A stretch of 12,832 bases of DNA, from assembly GCA_963922935.1 (NCBI GenBank), contig CAWUKE010000048.1, positions 1-12,832 on the forward strand, in the 5' to 3' direction. Positions within the stretch are counted from its first letter, which is position 1; each line of letters begins with the position of its first letter. Below are positions 7,595 through 12,832 of this stretch, piece after piece. Below the pieces are notes generated by a model, which saw only the letters and a list, made by a program, of their open reading frames with translations, was not told where the DNA came from and did not search any database. The DNA comes from Litorimonas sp963922935. Its GTDB lineage: Bacteria; Pseudomonadota; Alphaproteobacteria; Caulobacterales; Maricaulaceae. The position numbers and the translations under genes were made by a program.

Positions 7595-7775
7595 AAGATC
7601 CGCTCCGAACGTGCAACGTGCAACGTGCAAAAGACAAAGGCACGAGGAAGCCCCGTCTCATAACGTTTATGTCGCAGAAGGGAAGGGGGCGCGAAAAGTT
7701 CATCTACATGTGGAGTTTCTACGCCATACACCATTTGTTAGGCCTGTTTTAAACCTTCGCCGATAAGTCGGATTT
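7595..7775. other. Divergent purE/GGDEF intergenic region
   Basis: This 181-bp space separates the purE start from the diguanylate cyclase start and must hold both promoters. Apart from the tandem heptamer near purE, no convincing -35/-10 pair, purine riboswitch or PurR-like palindrome is seen. TTGTTA (7736-7741) is a possible -35 for the GGDEF gene, but no good partner follows it. Confidence 0.5.
7608..7628. repeat. Triple 7-bp tandem repeat in the purE leader
   Basis: Three perfect contiguous copies of AACGTGC on the + strand (GCACGTT read in the purE direction) end 14 bases upstream of the purE start codon, just before its ribosome binding site. This is directly visible. The function is unknown. 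Such a repeat can change copy number by slippage, which would alter leader length by 7 bases per unit. Confidence 0.85.
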
Positions 7776-8399
7776 ATGGATGCACCCAGCCGAGTCACAA
7801 CTTTGCTTCAAACAGCCGATCGCCCGCTTGCAGGGCAGGTCGGGGTAACGGATGCCCATTTGCTCCGCGATAATCAGGCCTTATCGATGGAGGTCGCAAA
7901 ACTTCGCCTTCGCGTTCAAGAATTGGAACAGATGGCCGATACAGATGCCTTGTTAAATGTCTTCAACCGTCGCGCTTTCATGCGAGAGATCCGTCGCGCG
8001 CAGACCGTGATGACACGTTATGATTTTGTGTCTTCCATTATCTTTTTTGACCTCGATGGATTTAAGGCGGTGAATGATCGCTATGGTCATGTTGTCGGGG
8101 ATCAAATCTTACAAAATGTTGCCAACGTGCTTCTGTCTGGGGTTCGAGAATGCGACATGGTCGCCCGCTTAGGCGGCGACGAGTTCGGTGTCTTGCTGTT
8201 CAAATCAGCTCCCGACGTCGCCAAAGCGAAAGCCAATACTTTATCCTGTCGGATCAGTGAAACCCGTTCGCCCTATGCTGGTGGGGAAATCACGACATCT
8301 GTGAGCTGGGGTGTGGCCCCGTGTGAGCCGGGCGATACGCCCGAAGCCGTTCTCGATAGGGCGGACCGGGCCATGTATCTAGACAAACGGATGCGTTAA
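7776..8399 (+). CDS. Diguanylate cyclase (GGDEF domain, with I-site)
   Basis: Soluble 207-residue protein predicted to make cyclic di-GMP from two GTP. An N-terminal region of about 25 residues is followed by a predicted coiled coil (about 28-54, LLRDNQALSMEVAKLRLRVQELEQ) and the common linker DTDALLNVFNRRAF. The GGDEF domain shows metal-binding Asp92 in FFDLDGFK, the intact active-site GGDEF (133-137), and an inhibitory I-site RECD (124-127), five residues before GGDEF as in PleD. The C-terminal SVSWGVAP...RADRAMYLDK is typical. No sensor domain or membrane segment is seen, so activity probably depends on dimerisation through the coiled coil. The layout recalls Caulobacter DgcB, but orthology is not shown. 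Confidence 0.93.
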   Translation: MDAPSRVTTLLQTADRPLAGQVGVTDAHLLRDNQALSMEVAKLRLRVQELEQMADTDALLNVFNRRAFMREIRRAQTVMTRYDFVSSIIFFDLDGFKAVNDRYGHVVGDQILQNVANVLLSGVRECDMVARLGGDEFGVLLFKSAPDVAKAKANTLSCRISETRSPYAGGEITTSVSWGVAPCEPGDTPEAVLDRADRAMYLDKRMR

Positions 8400-8425
8400 G
8401 CGGCTTCGGCGTTTAACGACGACGC

Positions 8426-8710
8426 TTACGCAATAATGTCCGGTGTGAGCTGATTTTCCAGATATTGGATCTGATCCCGCATAGAGAGCTTGATTTTCTT
8501 CATGCGGCGGATTTTCAACATATCTGTCACGCCCGTTTCTTGTAGAGCTGTGATTTCCTGATCGATGCGGCGATGTTCTTCGCGCAGCTTTTTGAGCAAA
8601 GCGCGCGCCTCTTCTTCTTGCTTATCCGCATCGATATCCGAGGCATCAAGATTAGCGGCCTCATTCGGCGCCAGATCGTCATCATCACTATCAGAAATTT
8701 CGATGTGCAT
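8426..8710 (-). CDS. YdcH/DUF465 family protein with acidic N-terminus
   Basis: A 94-residue protein. Its C-terminal ~60 residues are a DUF465 helical hairpin: LREEHRRIDQEITAL, then RRMKKIKLSMRDQIQYLENQL, ending in the family hallmark PDIIA. Residues 1-33 are strongly acidic (SDSDDDDLAP... to DIDADKQEEE) and are an extension relative to minimal YdcH proteins. The start is ATG 8710; a GTG directly before it at 8713 is possible. It is divergent from a second DUF465 gene. No biochemical role is firmly known for the family; the fold is a small alpha-helical coiled coil. Confidence 0.85.
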   Translation of the reverse strand: MHIEISDSDDDDLAPNEAANLDASDIDADKQEEEARALLKKLREEHRRIDQEITALQETGVTDMLKIRRMKKIKLSMRDQIQYLENQLTPDIIA

Positions 8711-8828
8711 CACCTAGGCCGTCTTGATTTACGTTATTTTGGCTTTCTTTCGAAGATTTCTAGCGGGTCCCGTTCTTTTGTGCTACAAAGGAATGGTAGC
8801 AGACGTTCGCTTTTTTACGGAGACCTTC

Positions 8829-9005
8829 ATGGCAGTATCGGCCCATCTGGAATCACTACAAGCCCGTCACGGGGAACTAGACGACAAGATACACCGAGAA
8901 TTGCAAAGCCCGCTTCCAGATCAAATGCGGGTTGCGGCCCTGAAAAAGCAGAAGCTTCAAATCAAAGATACCATTGCGCAGATCGATCTCGAACTGTCTG
9001 ACTAA
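8829..9005 (+). CDS. YdcH/DUF465 family protein, short form
   Basis: A 58-residue protein beginning MAVSAHLESLQARHGELDDK, with RVAALKKQKLQIKDTIAQID in its second half. This is the compact DUF465 hairpin (E-x-H/RH-x-x-LD ... LKK-x-KL-x-x-KD-x-I). The start ATG 8829 is six bases after GGAG (8819-8822). The open frame extends upstream to 8724, but that part has no site of its own and is not family-like. The C-terminus is LELSD rather than PDIIA. It lies head-to-head with the longer DUF465 gene, 118 bp apart, suggesting an old duplication. The stop codon lies inside an inverted repeat. Confidence 0.85.
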   Translation: MAVSAHLESLQARHGELDDKIHRELQSPLPDQMRVAALKKQKLQIKDTIAQIDLELSD

Positions 9006-9024
9006 GCGCAGACACGCCTTAGTC
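9000..9024. terminator. Possible weak bidirectional terminator hairpin
   Basis: GACTAAG (9000-9006) pairs with CTTAGTC (9018-9024) around an 11-base loop, exactly between the two convergent stop codons. There is no T-tract on either strand, so intrinsic termination is doubtful. It may only stabilise 3' ends. Confidence 0.35.
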
Positions 9025-9354
9025 CTATAACTTCAACTTTCCTCTCAAGCGCAAGCTATTGTGATTGAGAGCGTGAATATCAGCCTGGCCAGCTAAAACC
9101 TCTTCACCGAGCCTTATCGCAGCCTTCAAAATCGGGATCGGCGTATGACGCCAGGCCGGGGGTTTCGTCACCTCCCGCCAAGACTGCCCGTTGGCATTAT
9201 CCAAGAGAATGCGCGCAAAGCAGTGATTATGCTGCACTGGCCAGCCCGTTTCACCTTCAGCCCGCGCCGGTAGCCGTTCATCGACCAACTGTCTCCAAGC
9301 GGCTCTGATCTTAGCTGACTCTAGATCTTCATTTTCAAACAGGTCGTTCTGCAT
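9025..9354 (-). CDS. Conserved hypothetical protein, alphaproteobacterial type
   Basis: A 109-residue cytoplasmic protein. The central VQHNHCFARILLDNANGQSWREV (41-63) and the C-terminal ILKAAIRLGEEVLAGQADIHALNHNSLRLRGK resemble a small alphaproteobacterial family often labelled GCN5-related N-acetyltransferase in databases. No acetyl-CoA binding motif of that superfamily is visible, so I do not adopt that function. The paired NHCF and ALN.NSLRLRGK blocks look like the conserved core. The start ATG 9354 follows AAGG by a short spacer. It converges on the short DUF465 gene with 19 bp between the stops. Confidence 0.75.
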   Translation of the reverse strand: MQNDLFENEDLESAKIRAAWRQLVDERLPARAEGETGWPVQHNHCFARILLDNANGQSWREVTKPPAWRHTPIPILKAAIRLGEEVLAGQADIHALNHNSLRLRGKLKL

Positions 9355-9445
9355 GGCCTTACGGGTGATCTTGCCCTGAATGCTCCTAGGTCCGCTAGCC
9401 TCCCCACCCTTATTTTTAGTATTTAATTCACTTCAGTGACACGAA

Positions 9446-9463
9446 CTGTCACACAACTGTCAA
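9446..9463 (+). promoter_or_regulatory. Pho box 1 (PhoB site), upstream
   Basis: CTGTCAC, four bases (ACAA), CTGTCAA: two direct 7-mers at 11-bp spacing. This is the established Pho-box layout (consensus about CTGTCAT-N4-CTGTCAT in enterics and alphaproteobacteria). Each half differs from the consensus only at the last base. It lies 129 bp upstream of the TPR-like gene start. Confidence 0.75.
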
Positions 9464-9490
9464 AAATGCTTTGACTTTTATGTGTCAGTT

Positions 9491-9508
9491 ATGTCATATA
9501 AGTGTCAA
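9491..9508 (+). promoter_or_regulatory. Pho box 2 (PhoB site), promoter-proximal
   Basis: ATGTCAT, four bases (ATAA), GTGTCAA: again a 7-4-7 direct repeat. A further half-site (GTGTCAG, 9482-9488) sits just upstream at nine-base spacing. The box ends eight bases before a possible -10 (CATGAT), a position in which PhoB usually replaces the -35 element. Confidence 0.75.
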
Positions 9509-9591
9509 CAAAAAGACATGATGAGTCCTGCGGCCAGTTGCAGGCATGTCAAAATAAAAAAGACTGGCGGTGAAACTAAATGGAGATCGTC

Positions 9592-10104
9592 ATGGGAAAA
9601 ATTTTTAAAACATCGCTCTGTGTGGCTGCCCTAACGCTTGGATCTGTCAGTCTCGCACACGCCCAGGATACAGCCTTCGGGATTAATGCGTTTGGTCAAA
9701 CCCAAGCGACTGCTGTGCAAGTCGAAAAGATGATTGATCGTTGCGTTGGGTCAGAGGCGGACAATCATGCGATTATGGCGTGTACAAAACTGATGCGTCT
9801 CACGGTCGATGCGGATGTCAAAGCCTCGCTGATGACACAACGCGCGATGCACCGGGTCGAGCAAGGCAATCACAAAGCCGCGGCGAGTGATTTCGAGCGG
9901 GCGGCAGAGCTTTCGAGCTCAGCCAGCCTACAAGCCTTGGCCGAAGGTTTTGAAAGCGTTGCGCGGGAAGACTATGCGATGGCACAAGCCAGCTTCCAAA
10001 ATTGCATGAGCGATGGCGACGTCGCCGTTTTGGCAGAATATGGCCTCAGCCTGACATATGCGATGGCTGGAGAGAGCCACGAATCTGTTCTCACGTCGCA
10101 GTAG
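9592..10104 (+). CDS. Secreted TPR-like protein of unknown function
   Basis: A 170-residue exported protein. The signal peptide is MGKIFKTSLCVAALTLGSVSLAHA with probable cleavage after AHA, before QDTAFG. The mature part is mostly helical. Segments such as LMTQRAMHRVEQGNHKAAASDFERAAEL and AEGFESVAREDYAMAQASFQNCM have the A/G/Y/A pattern of tetratricopeptide repeats, about two to three of them. Three cysteines are in the mature protein. ATG 9592 is preferred because GGAG (9582-9585) lies six bases before it and the signal peptide then starts properly; ATG 9580 would add four residues. The gene follows two Pho boxes and precedes a large surface lipoprotein gene on the same strand. It ends abruptly after a helix; a slight 3' truncation cannot be excluded. 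Confidence 0.85.
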   Translation: MGKIFKTSLCVAALTLGSVSLAHAQDTAFGINAFGQTQATAVQVEKMIDRCVGSEADNHAIMACTKLMRLTVDADVKASLMTQRAMHRVEQGNHKAAASDFERAAELSSSASLQALAEGFESVAREDYAMAQASFQNCMSDGDVAVLAEYGLSLTYAMAGESHESVLTSQ

Positions 10105-10188
10105 TTCCTCGGACTAAAAGCGGGTGATTTGGGACTGAAAACGTCCTTAAGACCGCTGCATGATAACCCTTTCGTAAGGGGTGTGGAT
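10105..10188 (+). other. Structured 3' untranslated region of the TPR-like gene
   Basis: The 84 bases between the TPR-like stop and the terminator hold two small hairpins: GGAC/GTCC (10132-10135 with 10143-10146) and CCCTT/AAGGG (10167-10171 with 10176-10180, loop TCGT). No coding frame is credible here. A 3'-derived small RNA is possible but not shown. Confidence 0.4.
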
Positions 10189-10218
10189 AAATGGCTCGCC
10201 TTTTGGCGAGCCATTTTT
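10189..10218 (+). terminator. Strong Rho-independent terminator
   Basis: AAATGGCTCGCC (10189-10200) pairs perfectly with GGCGAGCCATTT (10205-10216) around a TTTT loop. The T-run continues to 10218. It ends the transcript of the TPR-like gene and separates it from the lipoprotein gene, which must therefore have its own promoter. Confidence 0.92.
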
Positions 10219-10247
10219 GTACTTAAAACAATGATTTAGGATCTTTA

Positions 10248-10287
10248 TCGTCACAGAACCTTCACGTCAGTTTTATGATTCTGACAC
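10248..10287 (+). promoter_or_regulatory. Degenerate Pho-box-like series
   Basis: Read in 11-base steps the sequence gives TCGTCAC, CCTTCAC, GTTTTAT and CTGACAC, each separated by four bases. The first two keep the TCAC end of the Pho 7-mer; the last keeps CTG and AC. This is the same architecture as the clear boxes upstream of the TPR-like gene but with poorer matches. GTCAG/CTGAC (10266-10270, 10281-10285) also form an inverted pair, so another regulator is possible. Confidence 0.35.
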
Positions 10288-10330
10288 CACATTGATATTC
10301 TCGCGTCACAAAAAGGTGGTCGATGGCCCT

Positions 10331-10344
10331 CCGAACGCGTTCGG
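10331..10344. repeat. Perfect 14-bp palindrome in the lipoprotein leader
   Basis: CCGAACGCGTTCGG is its own reverse complement. It lies 54 bases before the lipoprotein start codon and could be an operator for a dimeric regulator or a leader hairpin. Confidence 0.6.
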
Positions 10345-10397
10345 GCTCGTGGCTTGGTCGCGTCTTTGGTTTTTTAACGATCGACCCGAGAGTACCC

Positions 10398-12832
10398 ATG
10401 CTCAAACCCACACTTAAATATGCTCTGTTGGCCACCGCGGCAGGGCTTACCTTATCCGCTTGTACACAAGGCAGCGACATTATTTCGCCCGGACTGACGG
10501 AAGTCACGATTACACCTCCGCCAGCGCCGCCCGCCCCTCCCGCTCCGCCGGCTCCAACAGGCGTCTGTGCAGATGGCTCTGATGGCACGGCCCTAGGATC
10601 AAAGGTCATTTGTCCGCTGACACTGGGCAACCTCACAGAACTCAGCGGTGTCCTGACGGAAAGCGCCACAATTCCTTTCGTTAGCGACGATGTGGTTTAT
10701 CAGCTGACAGGCCGCCTTGATGTGGGTGAAGACCGCGGCGCCGATCTGTCGTCTGGTACAGAAGTGACACTTACAATCGAACCTGGCGTTGTCATCGTTG
10801 GCGACTCCGGCGAAGATTACATTGTCGTCAATCGTGGCAACAAGTTGGAAGCTTCAGGCACTGCGGCTCAGCCCATTATTCTAACGAGTGAAAATGACCT
10901 CACAGCTACCGGCGACCGCGTTAATGCGATCGGTGAATGGGGCGGATTGGTTGTTCTCGGCAATGCTCCGATCAACCGTTGTAATGTTGCTGGCGCCAAC
11001 CCAGGCACAAATGACTGTGAAAACGCTATTGAGGGTGTGACAGAACCAGATGCCCTCTACGGCGGTAGTGATGCTGATGCTGACTCGGGTGCGCTGCATT
11101 ATGTTCAAGTTCGCTTCGCCGGCTTTGAAGTCGCAACAGATGTTGAACTCAACGGCATCACACTGGGTGGCGTGGGTCGCGGGACTGACATCAATCATAT
11201 CCAAGTCCACAATAACTCAGACGATGGTGTGGAATTCTTTGGCGGGACAGCAGACGCAAAGTTTGTTGTGCTGACGGGTAATGATGACGAGCAGCTCGAC
11301 ACAGATAACGGTTACCAAGGTAACATCCAGTTCGTGATCGCCACACAGCGCGGCGGTGACAGCTCTGACAATGGTATTGAGGCGTCTTCTGTCGCTCCAG
11401 GCATTACGCCACTCTCTAACGCAACCATCTCCAACTTCACGCTGTTTGCGCCAGACAATACAGACTCAAATGGTATTCGTTTGAACACGGGTACAGTTGG
11501 GACCTACGTCAACGGTATCGTGATCGACGGTAATGACTGTCTTGATTATGAAGATGACGCGGGTGACGGTGTGCAAGGCTTTAACGCGGTCAATGACCCG
11601 GCCTTCCGCTCGGTCCTCTTTGATTGCGATGGTGGCCTTCTCGAAACGGGTGGCGACTCTGATGGGGTGACAGGCCAAGCCGCGGTTGATGCTAACGCCA
11701 ACAACTTCGTCGGTAACAACACTCTTTCCGGTTTCTTCCCAGGTTCACGTGAGCTGAGCATCGAAGCCGTTGATGCGCCTGCACTGAATGCTTTCTTTGA
11801 CGACGTTGATTACATCGGCGCCTTCGGTCCCGACGAAACAGAAACAGATAACTGGGCCACGGGTTGGACACAAGACTTGTTCGCCGACTCCACAGGCTGC
11901 CCAGAGGGCACAGAGGATGCAGGCCGCACCGTTGCGGGTGAACCGCTGTGCAACGTCTCTGGCACTGTGACAGACTCGCTGCGTCTCACGCGTGGCAACA
12001 TCTACCGCATCCAAGGCCGTGTTGACGTTGGTGTCGATGTCGGTGCCGACGGTAGTGCCACAGGTGGCGACGCGGGTGAGCTGATTATTGAGCAAGGCGT
12101 GACCCTGTTCGGTGATAGCGGTGCAGACTATATTGTCGTGAACCGCGGTAGCCAAATCTTTGCGAACGGAACACGGTCCAACCCTGTCATTATGACAAGC
12201 TTGAACGATGTCACAGACGCTGGCGGCGACCGTGAAAACGCGACCGGCGAATGGGGCGGTCTGGTGATCCTGGGTGATGCGCCGATCAACCGGTGTAACG
12301 TCGTCGGCGCGACGGGCGGCACAAACGATTGCGAAAACGCCATCGAAGGTGTGACGGAACCTGACGCGCTTTATGGCGGCTCGGATGAGACCGACAGCTC
12401 TGGCTCACTGACCTTCTTGCAGGTTAAGTTTGCAGGCTTTGAAGTCGCACAAGATGTGGAGCTGAACGGCATCACGCTTGGCGGTGTTGGTAACGGCACA
12501 ACCATCGAGCATGTCCAAGTTCACAACAACTCAGACGATGGTATCGAGTTCTTCGGCGGCAACGCCAATGCCAAATATGTTGTCCTGACGGGCAATGATG
12601 ACGAGCAGCTTGACACAGACAATGGCTACCAAGGCAATGTCCAGTTCATGATCGCAATCCAGCGCGACGGCGATAGCTCTGATAATGGTATCGAAGCCTC
12701 ATCAGTGGCACCAAATGTTGGTCCATTCTCAGACGCAACAGTCGCTAACTTCGTTCTCTTCGCCCCCGACAATACGGACTCCAACGGCATCCGTATGAAC
12801 ACTGGGACACGCGGAACCTACCTGAACGGCGT
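10398..12832 (+). CDS. Giant surface lipoprotein with duplicated beta-helix-like units (3' partial)
   Basis: The frame stays open for 811 codons to the window end. Residues 1-22 form a lipoprotein signal with lipobox LSAC and lipidated Cys22. Thr, not Asp, follows, which in enterics favours outer-membrane sorting. A proline-rich stalk (PPPAPPAPPAPPAPTG, about 40-55) leads to a unit starting near Cys72. The unit is Asp/Asn/Gly/Thr-rich with regularly spaced strands (EWGGLVVLG, VELNGITLGGVG, HNNSDDGVEFFGG, TGNDDEQLDTDNGYQGN, NTDSNGIR), as in right-handed beta-helix surface proteins, and closes with DYIGAFGP...DNWATGWT. A second copy begins near Cys518 and is cut by the window. Each unit has a conserved CN...DC pair, probably a disulfide. 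The family is known to me only as uncharacterised surface proteins; no catalytic motif is recognised. Asp-rich loops suggest metal binding (inference). Confidence 0.88.
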   Translation, partial: MLKPTLKYALLATAAGLTLSACTQGSDIISPGLTEVTITPPPAPPAPPAPPAPTGVCADGSDGTALGSKVICPLTLGNLTELSGVLTESATIPFVSDDVVYQLTGRLDVGEDRGADLSSGTEVTLTIEPGVVIVGDSGEDYIVVNRGNKLEASGTAAQPIILTSENDLTATGDRVNAIGEWGGLVVLGNAPINRCNVAGANPGTNDCENAIEGVTEPDALYGGSDADADSGALHYVQVRFAGFEVATDVELNGITLGGVGRGTDINHIQVHNNSDDGVEFFGGTADAKFVVLTGNDDEQLDTDNGYQGNIQFVIATQRGGDSSDNGIEASSVAPGITPLSNATISNFTLFAPDNTDSNGIRLNTGTVGTYVNGIVIDGNDCLDYEDDAGDGVQGFNAVNDPAFRSVLFDCDGGLLETGGDSDGVTGQAAVDANANNFVGNNTLSGFFPGSRELSIEAVDAPALNAFFDDVDYIGAFGPDETETDNWATGWTQDLFADSTGCPEGTEDAGRTVAGEPLCNVSGTVTDSLRLTRGNIYRIQGRVDVGVDVGADGSATGGDAGELIIEQGVTLFGDSGADYIVVNRGSQIFANGTRSNPVIMTSLNDVTDAGGDRENATGEWGGLVILGDAPINRCNVVGATGGTNDCENAIEGVTEPDALYGGSDETDSSGSLTFLQVKFAGFEVAQDVELNGITLGGVGNGTTIEHVQVHNNSDDGIEFFGGNANAKYVVLTGNDDEQLDTDNGYQGNVQFMIAIQRDGDSSDNGIEASSVAPNVGPFSDATVANFVLFAPDNTDSNGIRMNTGTRGTYLNG
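10611..11948 (+). repeat. Lipoprotein internal repeat, unit 1
   Basis: Codes for residues 72-517. Matching positions in unit 2 lie 1305 to 1314 bases further on, the offset growing by small in-frame insertions. Long identical blocks include VVLTGNDDEQLDTDNGYQGN and DCENAIEGVTEPDALYGGSD. The DNA differs mainly at third positions, so the duplication is not recent. Confidence 0.9.
11949..12832 (+). repeat. Lipoprotein internal repeat, unit 2 (cut by window end)
   Basis: Codes for residues 518-811 and corresponds to unit 1 up to about base 11518. About 430 bases of the unit are expected beyond the window, and whether more copies follow cannot be seen. Confidence 0.88.

Larger units (their letters stand above)
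9355..9591. promoter_or_regulatory. Promoter region of the secreted TPR-like protein gene
   Basis: This 237-bp, AT-rich spacer lies between divergent genes. It carries several TGTCA words: four on the + strand at 9447, 9458, 9492 and 9503, a fifth at 9483, and one inverted (TGACA, 9437-9441). It is much richer in this word than the other spacers in the window. CATGAT (9517-9522), eight bases after the right-hand box, could serve as -10. No known riboswitch fold is recognised. Confidence 0.7.
10219..10397 (+). promoter_or_regulatory. Promoter/leader region of the giant lipoprotein gene
   Basis: This region contains a degenerate Pho-box-like series (10248-10287), then TATTCT (10296-10301) as a possible -10, a perfect 14-bp palindrome (10331-10344) and a T6 run (10370-10375). 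The ribosome binding site before ATG 10398 is weak (GAGAG). Promoter assignment is inference. Confidence 0.5.

Noticed and set aside
7483..7734. Minus-strand frame MVYGVETPHVDEL... running into purE from upstream
   Set aside because: It is out of frame with purE, has no domain signal, and mostly overlaps the purE coding region. It is mentioned only in connection with the heptamer repeat.
9000..9024. Inverted repeat as a strong terminator
   Set aside because: The stem is only 7 bp and there is no T-tract on either strand; kept as a low-confidence feature only.
9025..9354. N-acetyltransferase function for the 109-residue protein
   Set aside because: The label is common for look-alikes, but no GNAT acetyl-CoA binding motif is visible and the protein is too short for the full fold.
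10500..10560. C-rich repeats as a possible CRISPR or microsatellite array
   Set aside because: They are the codons of the proline-rich stalk of the lipoprotein; there are no spacers and no constant repeat.
11745..12155. Minus-strand open frames opposite the lipoprotein gene
   Set aside because: The + strand frame is continuous for 811 codons with clear duplicated protein units; the antisense frames match nothing and arise from its codon bias.
10611..12832. Long direct repeat as a possible transposon or integrated duplication
   Set aside because: The repeat is in frame, diverged at third codon positions and internal to one coding sequence; no inverted ends, target duplications or transposase are seen.

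Overview
The window reads as chromosomal DNA of an alphaproteobacterium. By eye the GC content is in the mid-50s. Gene content and protein style (Pst permeases with long N-termini, a zf-CHCC zinc-finger protein, paired YdcH/DUF465 proteins near purEK, a short GGDEF protein with a coiled coil) suggest the Hyphomonadaceae/Maricaulales/Parvularculales area. The taxonomic call is inference; no rRNA or tRNA gene is present to anchor it.

Layout. Bases 1-2964 hold the tail of an unidentified + strand gene followed by pstC-pstA-pstB, a tightly coupled operon for the high-affinity phosphate ABC transporter. No pstS, phoU or phoB is in view. Bases 2945-4892 hold two minus-strand genes with overlapping ends, a YadG-like ABC ATPase and a Gfo/Idh/MocA oxidoreductase. 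Divergently, bases 4944-6043 hold a zf-CHCC zinc-finger gene overlapping an S-methyl-5'-thioadenosine phosphorylase gene by one base. Bases 6040-7594 are the minus-strand purE-purK pair for AIR carboxylation. Bases 7776-9354 hold a diguanylate cyclase, two divergent DUF465 genes and a small conserved alphaproteobacterial protein. Most of this is compact housekeeping DNA, with two convergent pairs whose coding ends overlap (20 and 4 bp).

Bases 9355-12832 look different: larger intergenic spaces, a strong terminator, and two exported proteins. The first is a small periplasmic TPR-like protein. Its promoter region carries two 18-bp direct repeats with the exact 7-4-7 layout of PhoB binding sites (Pho boxes). 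The second is a very large outer-membrane lipoprotein that runs off the window. It has a proline-rich stalk and at least two copies of a ~440-residue, Asp/Asn/Gly-rich, beta-helix-like unit. Its upstream region has a weaker, similarly phased Pho-box-like series.

The most interesting reading is that phosphate starvation links the two ends of the window. Pst at the left imports phosphate across the inner membrane, and the right-hand pair may be a PhoB-controlled cell-surface module acting outside it. The boxes are directly visible; the functional link is inference.
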